A DNA stretch of 64,000 nucleotides, from assembly GCF_002893095.1 (NCBI RefSeq), contig NZ_PKQQ01000001.1:770051-834050 (forward strand). Direction: 5' to 3'. Under the pieces are notes generated by a model. The model did no database searches and had not been told where the DNA came from. It saw nothing but the letters and a program-made list of their open reading frames with translations. Position 1 is the first letter of the stretch. The number at the start of each line of letters is the position of its first letter. Positions 19,941-26,753 of this stretch are shown here, piece after piece. This stretch comes from Stenotrophomonas sp. VV52 (GTDB lineage: Bacteria > Pseudomonadota > Gammaproteobacteria > Xanthomonadales > Xanthomonadaceae). The position numbers and the translations under genes are program-made.

Positions 19941-20877
19941 ACGGTCAACGCCGGCACCCTGGTAGGCACCAGCGCCAGCCTGCAAGGTGGCATCGCAAAT
20001 GAGAGCGCGGTGGTCTTCGACCAGGCCGGCGACGGCACCTTCAACGGCAGCATCAGTGGCAGCGGCACCCTGACCAAACAGGGCGGTGGCGCATTGCGGC
20101 TGGCGGGCGCCAACAGCTACAGCGGCGGCACCACCGTAGAGGCTGGCACGCTGATCGGCGACACCGACAGCCTGCAGGGCGACATCACCGACAACGCCAC
20201 ACTGGTGTTCGACCAGGGCAGCGACGGGACCTATGCCGGCGTCATCAGTGGCAATGGCTCGCTGGTCAAGCAGGGCGGCGGCACGCTGGCCCTCACCGGC
20301 GCCAACAGCTACAGCGGTGGCACCACCATCAACGCCGGTACGCTGCTCGGCGATACCACCAGCCTGCAGGGCGACATCGTCGACAACGCCAACCTGGTGT
20401 TCGAGCAGGGCGACGGTGACACCTTCGCCGGCAGCATCAGCGGCAGCGGCACGCTGACCAAGCAGGGCTTCGGCGTGCTGCGCCTGGCCGGCATCAACAG
20501 CTACAGCGGTGGCACCACCATCAGCGCCGGTACGCTGGTCGGCGACACCACCAGCCTGCAGGGCAACATCGTCGACAACGCCAGCCTGGTCTTCGACCAG
20601 GGCGACGACGGCACCTTCAGCGGCGCGATCTCCGGCACCGGTGCGCTCACGAAGGAGGGCGAAGGCGCGCTCACCCTGGCCGGCAGCAACAGCTACAGCG
20701 GCGGCACCACGGTGGACGCCGGCACGCTGATCGGCAACACCAGCAGTCTGCAGGGCGACATCGCCAACAACGCAGCGCTCGTGTTCGACCAGGCCGCCAA
20801 CGGCACCTATGCCGGTACGCTCTCGGGCGACGGCAGCCTGGACAAGACCGGCGCCGGCACGCTGCTGCTCAGCGGCA
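19918..20877 (+). repeat. 192-bp tandem repeats (about five) in the autotransporter passenger
   Basis: A 64-residue unit, starting at SYSGGTT and containing SLQGDI and LVFDQG, recurs every 192 bases (starts near 19,920, 20,112, 20,304, 20,496 and 20,688). Copies are nearly identical in protein and very similar in DNA, so copy number could change by recombination. Confidence 0.8.
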
Positions 20878-22452
20878 ACAGTGCCGGCTTCACCGGCACC
20901 ACTACGGTCAGCGCGGGCGCGCTGGGCGTGGGCACCCCCGCCACGCCCGGCGCGACGTTGGGCGGTCCGGTGGTGGTGGACAATGGCGGCACGCTGTTCG
21001 GCAACGGCAGCATCGGCTCGCTTGACCTGTCCGGCACGCTGCTCAGTGGCGGCGACGAAGGCTCGCTTACCGTGGTCGGCGATGCCGCAGTGCACGGCGG
21101 CTCCACCTGGCAGATCACGCCCACCAGCGGTGGCACCGTGGTTCCGGTCAGCATCGGCGGCACGCTGCAGATCGACCCGGGCGCTACGCTGCAGCTGGAC
21201 CACAGCGACCGGTTGCCGGTCGGCTCGCCGATCAGCATTGCCAATGCGGGCGGCGGCGTTACCGGCAACTTCAGCCAGGTCACCGACGACTTCGCGTTCC
21301 TCGACCCCTCGGTCAGCGCCGGCGGCGGTGGTTTGTCGCTGACCCTGGAGCGCGACGGCACCACCATCCCGTCGCAGGGCGAAACCCCAAACCAGGTCTC
21401 GGTAGGTGGCGCCATCGAAACCCTGCCGGTGACCAGCCCGGTCTTCAATGCGGTGATCCTGCTGCCGGATTCGCCGGCGGCGGTGACCCAGGCGCTGAGT
21501 GCGCTGTCGGGTGAGAGCCATGCCAACACGGCGGTGTCGCTGCTGGACAACCGCTTCCTCTCCGACGGCGTCGGCCAGCGCCTGCGTGGGCAGGCCTTCA
21601 CCAGCGAAGTGGGCGCCAACACCGCATGGTTCAGTGCCCGTGCGCTGCCGCGCCGGATCGACGCGAGCGGCGGCATGCCGGGCCTGCGCACCCGCGATGA
21701 AGGCGTCATGGCCGGTATCGACCGCCGCTTCGGCGAGAACGTGGTTGCGGGTATCTCGGTGGGTCGCCAGGACATGGAAAGCTGGTCGCGCGAGTATGAC
21801 GACACGGCTGACATCGACGCCAATCACGTCGGGCTGTATGCACAGGCCGATTGGGGCCGCTTCAGCCTGACCGGTGGTGTGGATTACGCGGACTTCGACA
21901 TCGAGAGCCGCCGCCAGGTCACCATCGGCAGCACGATCGATGAGCGACTCAACGCCGACTACGACGCCCAGGCCATCAGCGGGTACGTGGAAGCGGCCTG
22001 GACCTTCGAAGCCGGTTCGGCCCGCTACACCCCGTACCTCAACGTCACCCACACCCGTCTCAAGACCGACGGCTTCACCGAACAGGGCGGCGTTGCTGCG
22101 CTTTCCGCGGACAGTCAGCGCGACGACTACACCAGCGCCACGCTGGGCGTGCGTGCGGCCTGGGACCTGGGCCACCGTGCCCGGCTTGAGGCTGGCCTGG
22201 GCTGGCAGCACGCCTTCGGCGACACGGACCTCAGCCGCACCATGCGCATGGCGGCCGGAAGCGGCTTCGAGGTGCGCAGCGTCGCACTGGCCGAGAATGC
22301 CGCAGTGGGCGAGTTCGGCATAAGCCTGCAGACCTCGCAGGCCAGCCGCCTCTCGATGATGCTGCAGGGCGCCAGTGGTGACGGCGAAACCGCGTACGGC
22401 GCGCAGTTGACCTGGGGGTGGAGTTTCTAAGCCAGCGCGTCCCGGTGGAAAA

Positions 22453-22479
22453 CAAAGGCCCCGCAATGCGGGGCCTTTG
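22453..22479. terminator. Strong terminator after the autotransporter
   Basis: CAAAGGCCCCGC (22453-22464) pairs perfectly with GCGGGGCCTTTG (22468-22479) over a three-base loop, followed by a T-rich run. It can serve both strands, as the next gene is convergent. Confidence 0.85.
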
Positions 22480-22506
22480 CGTTTGCTTTTGCCTTTGACT
22501 TTGCCG

Positions 22507-22531
22507 GTAGTGCCGGCCGTTGGCCGGCTCC
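22507..22531 (+). repeat. GTAG-type REP palindrome (GCCGGCC class)
   Basis: GTAGTGCCGGCCGTTGGCC followed by GGCTCC, between convergent genes. Confidence 0.8.
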
Positions 22532-22567
22532 TGGCGATGCCGGCGACCCGTCACTTTTTCTGCCCCT

Positions 22568-23098
22568 TCAACGCCCCGCCGGCCGCCGCCCCGCAAACAG
22601 ACAAGCCCCCAAAGACATGAAAAACACCGCCCCCAACATCACAACCGCCACGCCTTCCTCCGCCTTCATCCCATCCTTGACCACGAGGTGCATATCCCAG
22701 GCCATGAACGCGCCCGCCGCAACAGCCAGCAACGCAAGCACACGCGGAAACCAGATCGAGACCCGCCCGATCGGGTTAAACCAGATCCTGCTGGAAAGCA
22801 GGAACAGCGCGATGCACAGCAGTGGAAACGCAACCAGTGCGTAGGTCGAGAACACAAGGCATATCAAGGACATCAGCATCAACGCCGGCACCAGCAGGGC
22901 CAAGGGCGCGAAACGCCGCAGTCCCGAGGCGCTGGCGCTCGCCCGGCGGGCCAGGATGAAGGCGGCAAAGAACATGACACCGGCCAGGAACGGCGCGGCG
23001 AGGAACAGCGAGAAAAAGCCCCTGAAGTCGGAGGCGGCAGCCGGTGCGGCGAAGGTGGCCAGCGCCAGGCCAAGTACCAACCTGTTGATTCGATCCAT
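22568..23098 (-). CDS. Hypothetical polytopic membrane protein
   Basis: The product has 176 residues with an N-terminal hydrophobic segment (NRLVLGLALATFAAPAAAS) and about four further membrane helices near 28-48, 65-100, 118-136 and 150-168. A charged loop (VVKDGMKAEEG) lies near residues 140-150. No family is recognised. The gene is convergent with the giant autotransporter and separated from it by a terminator and a REP element. Confidence 0.6.
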   Translation of the reverse strand: MDRINRLVLGLALATFAAPAAASDFRGFFSLFLAAPFLAGVMFFAAFILARRASASASGLRRFAPLALLVPALMLMSLICLVFSTYALVAFPLLCIALFLLSSRIWFNPIGRVSIWFPRVLALLAVAAGAFMAWDMHLVVKDGMKAEEGVAVVMLGAVFFMSLGACLFAGRRPAGR

Positions 23099-23180
23099 GA
23101 AGGTGACGCATCCAGTTCAGGAAGACGAAGTGTGAAGATACCAGAGCAGGACGTGCGCACCCATCCGGACTTCGAGCACA

Positions 23181-23504
23181 ATGGACCCCAATCCAACTGC
23201 GCAGGCGGCTCCCATGTACGGACTGATTGGCAAAATGCTCACGGAACCCGGCCAGCGCGATGTGGTAATCGACATCCTGCTGCGGGGAACAGAGGCGATG
23301 CCGGGTTGCCGCAGCTACATAGTCGCGCGCGATCCGTCGAACGAGAATGCGATCTGGATCACAGAGGCATGGGACAGCGCAGAGCAGCACCGCGCTTCCC
23401 TGGCGCTGCCTTCGGTACAGCGGGCGATCGCCGAGGCGCGGCCGCACATCACGGGATTTGGCGAGCGTTTCGAGACCGAGCCGGTCGGGGGTCATGGGAT
23501 ATAG
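23181..23504 (+). CDS. ABM-domain monooxygenase-like protein
   Basis: The product has up to 107 residues; an ATG at 23214 (MYGLIGKML, 96 residues) may be the true start because the conserved domain begins there and CAGGCGG lies just upstream. The antibiotic biosynthesis monooxygenase (ABM) ferredoxin-like fold is supported by GLIGKMLTEPGQRDVVIDIL, MPGCRSYIVARDPSNENAIW and ITEAWDSAEQHRASL. Small ABM proteins act on quinols or other aromatics without cofactors, or degrade haem; the role here is not determined. It appears monocistronic. Confidence 0.78.
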   Translation: MDPNPTAQAAPMYGLIGKMLTEPGQRDVVIDILLRGTEAMPGCRSYIVARDPSNENAIWITEAWDSAEQHRASLALPSVQRAIAEARPHITGFGERFETEPVGGHGI

Positions 23505-23618
23505 GGTGGTGCGGTAAGTTTTCTGATCACCGCCCAGTAGTTGTACGGGGGCGCCGGGGTAGGGCAGCTGATGCAATGACGGTTCATCGGCCATCCGGCC
23601 GTCGTCCTGGAGTCCTCC

Positions 23619-24230
23619 ATGCGCGTCGCTATGTTGTCTTCATCCGTCATCCTCATTACTGCTGCCTTGGCCGCTGGCGCAGCCCACGCAGCGCCTCCGG
23701 CGGCGGCCCCGACCGCCCGTACCATGCCCGCCCCGGTCAATGCCGCATCTGCCGGGGTCACCCTGCAGGGCCAGATCACGGCGCTGAACACCCAGACCCG
23801 TGCTGTGACGGTGACCGGCACCGACGGCGGCGCCTTGGAGTTCGTGGCTGGGCCCGAGGTACGCAACTTCAACCAGCTCAAGGTGGGCGACAAGGTCACC
23901 CTGGACTACAACGCCGCGATCGCGCTGGCGCTTGAGCCTGCTGGCAGCGCGCCGGTTGGCGTGACCAAGTCCCAGGCCAAGACCGTGCCGGTCCGGGGCC
24001 AAAAGCCGGGCGGCGCGCGCTCCAACACCATCGAAATCGTGACAGAGGTGACAGCGGTGAATCCAACCAGGAATACCATCGCGCTCAGGGGCCCGAGCGG
24101 CAACACGCAGCTCATCGCGGTGGAACGGCCCGACCTGCGCGCCAAGCTGCCCAGCGTGAAGCGCGGCGATCTGGTTAAAATCTCCTACACCGAGGCGGTG
24201 GCGCTGGCCATTCGGCGTGATAGCCCCTGA
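23619..24230 (+). CDS. Exported protein with two small beta-barrel-like repeats
   Basis: The product has 203 residues with a signal peptide (LSSSVILITAALAAGAAHA, cleavage near residue 25). Two related segments follow: residues about 47-108 (GQITALNTQTRAVTVTG, then LKVGDKVTLDYNAAIALAL) and about 138-200 (EVTAVNPTRNTIALRG, then VKRGDLVKISYTEAVALAI). The shared pattern of beta strands ending in VGDKVxxxYxxAxAL resembles periplasmic OB-like or DUF5666-type domains. No ligand or enzyme motif is evident. It appears monocistronic. Confidence 0.7.
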   Translation: MRVAMLSSSVILITAALAAGAAHAAPPAAAPTARTMPAPVNAASAGVTLQGQITALNTQTRAVTVTGTDGGALEFVAGPEVRNFNQLKVGDKVTLDYNAAIALALEPAGSAPVGVTKSQAKTVPVRGQKPGGARSNTIEIVTEVTAVNPTRNTIALRGPSGNTQLIAVERPDLRAKLPSVKRGDLVKISYTEAVALAIRRDSP

Positions 24231-24633
24231 CGCAACCGCGCAATCAGCGCTAATCGCGTCATGCAGTTCCACGGGCCCGGCCACTACTTGAGGTCGGGCC
24301 CGCTCCATTTCTGTGACCGCTTTCCATCGGAAATGCGCCTCACCGCACGCAATTCTAAAGATATGACGCGAATGGCCACGCGCATTGATGGTGTCAATTG
24401 GAGTTTGAAGTTCAGTAGAGAGAATCTTCTTTCGTTATGCTGATGCCCGCGACATGGTGGCACCTCGGAGCGTAAGAACTCCTGACGTGATGCAACACGA
24501 TGAACTCCTATGTTGGGAGGGTGGCGAAATACAACACCCTCGGGGAAATACGTCGCGCCGGTCACGTCACGGTTCTTAACCTCCCGACTCCCTCGCCATT
24601 CCGGCGAGGGATGCTTCCCAATGGAGGTTCACC
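24231..24633. other. Non-coding region with hairpins before symE
   Basis: About 400 bases of lower GC. A GGGCCCG/CGGGCCC inverted repeat near 24,273-24,300 could terminate the upstream gene. An 8-bp stem CCCTCGCC/GGCGAGGG (24590-24610) lies in the symE leader, and GAACTCCT occurs twice (24476 and 24502). No convincing gene; an antisense RNA to symE may start here, but cannot be shown. Confidence 0.45.
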
Positions 24634-24948
24634 ATGTCCAATCATTCGCCCAGCACGTCAACCACCGTTACCGCCCAGCAGAAGCTCTGGTGGCGCAAGC
24701 CCAAGAGCGTGATGACCAACGCGCTGCATCACGACAGCCTTGAAACGTTCCCCGGTTGCCCGCCGATTCCCTGCGTGAAACTTCGCGGCCTTTGGATTGA
24801 CGCCTTGGGCATCAAGCCGGGCACCCGCCTTTATGTGGAAACGAAGCCCGGGGTTATTGTGCTTGCGACCCAGGCGACGGATGTCGAGTTGCCCACGATG
24901 GTGGTTCGAAAGGGTGCTCGTGGCCAGATGGTGCTCGTCGGCCAGTAA
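24634..24948 (+). CDS. symE: SymE-family type I toxin-like protein
   Basis: The product has 104 residues; GGAGG sits eight bases before the ATG. The core CVKLRGLWIDALGIKPGTRL followed by VETKPGVIVL matches the SymE family, which has an AbrB/SpoVT-like fold. In E. coli SymE is an SOS-induced toxin that condenses the nucleoid and is repressed by the antisense RNA SymR. A hairpin in the 5' leader and the lack of a protein partner fit type I regulation; no LexA box was recognised upstream. The gene opens a stretch rich in toxin-antitoxin genes and is closed by a REP element and a strong hairpin. Confidence 0.78.
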   Translation: MSNHSPSTSTTVTAQQKLWWRKPKSVMTNALHHDSLETFPGCPPIPCVKLRGLWIDALGIKPGTRLYVETKPGVIVLATQATDVELPTMVVRKGARGQMVLVGQ

Positions 24949-24969
24949 TGCACAGCATGACCACTGGAG

Positions 24970-25003
24970 GGGTAGCGCCGGCCTCTGGCCGGCGATCTAC
25001 CCC
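24970..25003. repeat. GTAG-type REP palindrome with inverted ends
   Basis: GGGTAGCGCCGGCC at 24970 and its inverse ending GATCTACCC at 25003 form a near-complete palindrome of the GCCGGCC class. Confidence 0.75.
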
Positions 25004-25025
25004 CGCAGCGGTATCGCTGCGGGGG
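25000..25025. terminator. 11-bp GC-rich hairpin after symE
   Basis: CCCCCGCAGCG (25000-25010) pairs perfectly with CGCTGCGGGGG (25015-25025) over a GTAT loop. There is no T-run. It separates symE from the promoter of the Fic module. Confidence 0.6.
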
Positions 25026-25100
25026 GGTAATCGAGGCAATCGGCAGCTTGTGCACACCTAACGCTTTGATTTGTAGGATTTTATAAGGTTTCCAAGGTGC

Positions 25101-25106
25101 TATAAT
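25101..25106 (+). promoter_or_regulatory. -10 box of the antitoxin-Fic operon
   Basis: TATAAT at 25101-25106, 28 bases before the antitoxin ATG, in an AT-rich patch that also contains TTATAAGG at 25081. No good -35 is present at 17 bases, so activity may need or be limited by a regulator; self-repression by the antitoxin is a guess. Confidence 0.55.
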
Positions 25107-25133
25107 AGGGTCTCGCCACAGCCACGCCGGGCC

Positions 25134-25829
25134 ATGAAGCTCAAGCAGCGTATTCGCTTATCAATCCAACGCCGCGCCGGAAGCGTGGTGCTGCGCTCCG
25201 AGTTGGCGCCGCTTGGCAGTCCTTCGCAGGTCTCAGTCGCGCTGAAGGAACTCCAGAGCGAGGGCGAACTGATCCGCATGGGCCTTGGCGTCTATGCAAA
25301 GGCGGTCCGTGATGCTGAGAGTGGCGAAGTTCGGCCAAGCGCTGACATGGAGACACTCGTTCGCGAAACGGCACAAAAGCTCAGGCTGGCTGAAGGTGAG
25401 TCGGTTATCGCACCGTTGACGCAAGGAGAAAGCGCCGGCTCCATGGTGCTGGACACCGGGCATCGACGCGTATCGCGCAAGCTCTCACTGGGTGATCAGT
25501 CATTGACGTATGTCAATGACCGGACGCGGGCAGATAACGGGTCCAGCTCGGCGAAGGAGGGTGGCATGAGGATTCCCACTACTGGCGTGGCTGATTACAT
25601 ACGTCGTTTGGCGAAGCGATACGGCGTCAGCTACACCGAAACCCCGGGGGACCGGTGGGCTGAGACAGTAACCCGCTTGGCTGGCGATGAAGTTCAATCA
25701 GGCCCTATCCAGGATCTTCTGGTGGCACTCAAGCGCGCAGGGCGACTTTCCAGCTTCGACATGGCGGCGTTGCTGGTGAACTACCTTCGGGAGCAGAAGC
25801 AACGTGTTCGATCCGTTCAAGGACTTTGA
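25134..25829 (+). CDS. Winged-helix (AbiEi/DUF6088-like) antitoxin of a Fic module
   Basis: The product has 231 residues. Residues 1-60 look like the N-terminal winged helix of AbiEi/DUF6088 antitoxins (RRAGSVVLRSELAPLG, then QVSVALKELQSEGELIRMG and GVYAKA). Residues 85-130 continue that family's pattern (RRVSRKLSLGDQSLTYVN). The C-terminal part (about 146-224, RIPTTGVADYIRRLAKRYGV to ALLVNYLREQKQR) is helical and seems to be a separate domain. A match to the Fic-inhibition motif (S/T)xxxE(G/N) occurs at 138-143 (SSAKEG), though it may be chance. The gene overlaps the fic gene by 26 bases. The likely role is neutralising the Fic enzyme and repressing the operon. Family assignment is from memory of the pattern, not a search. 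Confidence 0.72.
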   Translation: MKLKQRIRLSIQRRAGSVVLRSELAPLGSPSQVSVALKELQSEGELIRMGLGVYAKAVRDAESGEVRPSADMETLVRETAQKLRLAEGESVIAPLTQGESAGSMVLDTGHRRVSRKLSLGDQSLTYVNDRTRADNGSSSAKEGGMRIPTTGVADYIRRLAKRYGVSYTETPGDRWAETVTRLAGDEVQSGPIQDLLVALKRAGRLSSFDMAALLVNYLREQKQRVRSVQGL

Positions 25830-26532
25830 GCAAAGAGGCTACCTTCGAAACCACTTCGCCGAGAAGGATCCGGACGTCGTGCGAAAGCTCGAACACGAAC
25901 TCTTTCGATCGAACCTCGAGGATGCGATCAACTATCTGATTGGACGGAGGGTGTTGGGCTATGCGGACTTTCTGCAGGTTCATCGTGCCCTCTTCGCTGG
26001 ACTCTATCCTTGGGCAGGCCAGGATCGCGCAGTTCTGGCGCCTGACATCGCGGTAAGCAAAGCCGGGACGTGGTTCAGCCACCCGCTCGATGCGCAGCGT
26101 GCAGTTGAAGCCGCCTTTGACATTGCCAAAGATCCGACACTGTTGCGAGCGCGCCACGGGGAGGTCATGGGTCTATTCGCCTTCGGGCATCCGTTCCTCG
26201 ACGGCAATGGCCGCACGATGCTGATCGTGCATAGCGAGCTATGCCATCGTGCAGGCTTCAGCATCGAATGGAGCCGTACGCGGAAAACTGACTACCTGAC
26301 AGTGCTGACTGCGGAGATCGCATCTCCAGGCCGGGGATTACTGGACAGCTACCTCAATGCGTTCGTCGGCGCCCAGCAGCCACGCCACTCCTGGGGCGGC
26401 TCAATACACTCTCTTTCCGGACTTGATGGAAGGGGCGCGCAAGATGCAGTAGAAGGCATCTATAGCGAAGCGAATGTATCCGAGAAGTACCGTGAGCTGC
26501 AGCGGCAGCGCTGCTATCAAGCGACGCAGTAA
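25804..26532 (+). CDS. Fic/DOC-family AMP-transferase (putative toxin)
   Basis: The product has 242 residues from a GTG that overlaps the antitoxin gene. The Fic core is HPFLDGNGRTML at residues 129-140: catalytic His 129 and the anion-binding GNGR are intact, but the last Arg of HPFx(D/E)GNGRxxR is Leu 140. The preceding region contains the flap-like segment VLAPDIAVSKAGTWFSHPLD (about 77-96). Fic proteins transfer AMP or other phosphate-linked groups from nucleotides to target hydroxyls. No inhibitory SxxxE(G/N) helix is apparent within the protein itself, so control would fall to the partner. The missing Arg argues against the standard glutamate clamp mechanism. Lower GC than the flanks suggests acquisition. 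Confidence 0.85.
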   Translation: MFDPFKDFEQRGYLRNHFAEKDPDVVRKLEHELFRSNLEDAINYLIGRRVLGYADFLQVHRALFAGLYPWAGQDRAVLAPDIAVSKAGTWFSHPLDAQRAVEAAFDIAKDPTLLRARHGEVMGLFAFGHPFLDGNGRTMLIVHSELCHRAGFSIEWSRTRKTDYLTVLTAEIASPGRGLLDSYLNAFVGAQQPRHSWGGSIHSLSGLDGRGAQDAVEGIYSEANVSEKYRELQRQRCYQATQ

Positions 26533-26753
26533 CTCACCCCTCGATTCGATAAGCCCCGCTTTAGTTTGCTTTCCTGTTTTGCCGGAGGTGGCGCAGAGGT
26601 GTGTAACGTGAGCGTCCAGTCGGTGTTCGCGAGTCGTGACGACTTCGAGAAGCTTGCCTTCACCTCTATCGCCGCAAACGTAGAACGGTACGCAAAACGT
26701 CCACAGTAGAAGTACGCAAGGCCGCCTGCGTCGCTTTCCGGATACTCGGGCGC

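Larger units (their letters stand above)
13827..22430 (+). pseudogene. Giant type V autotransporter adhesin gene with an in-frame amber stop
   Basis: The ATG at 13827 (GGAGA six bases before) starts an extended signal peptide ending near IPTAKAACTT. Translation meets TAG at 14232-14234 after 135 residues; the same frame then stays open for 2731 codons to 22430, so a full product would be about 2866 residues. The passenger is built of about 20 autotransporter-associated repeats (fifteen with the YxGGT core, such as LTLAGANTYAGGTTLNAG). The last 300 residues (from about 21,520) are an autotransporter beta-barrel ending in WGWSF, the usual terminal Phe. The lesion separates the signal peptide from passenger and barrel, so without readthrough or correction no protein would reach the surface. 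A GTG immediately after the stop could restart translation, but without a signal peptide. A single-base sequencing error must be excluded. A terminator follows. Confidence 0.85.

Noticed and set aside
19918..20877. Regular 192-bp repeats as a CRISPR array
   Set aside because: Repeats are coding, in frame, and contiguous with no spacers of constant length.
18105..22466. 1453-codon minus-strand frame opposite the giant autotransporter
   Set aside because: High GC and repetitive antisense sequence keep stops rare; composition is Arg/Ala/Gly/Val-rich with no motif, and the plus strand has a clear product.
24261..24565. Short frames on both strands before symE
   Set aside because: No ribosome binding site or family; more likely leader or intergenic DNA.
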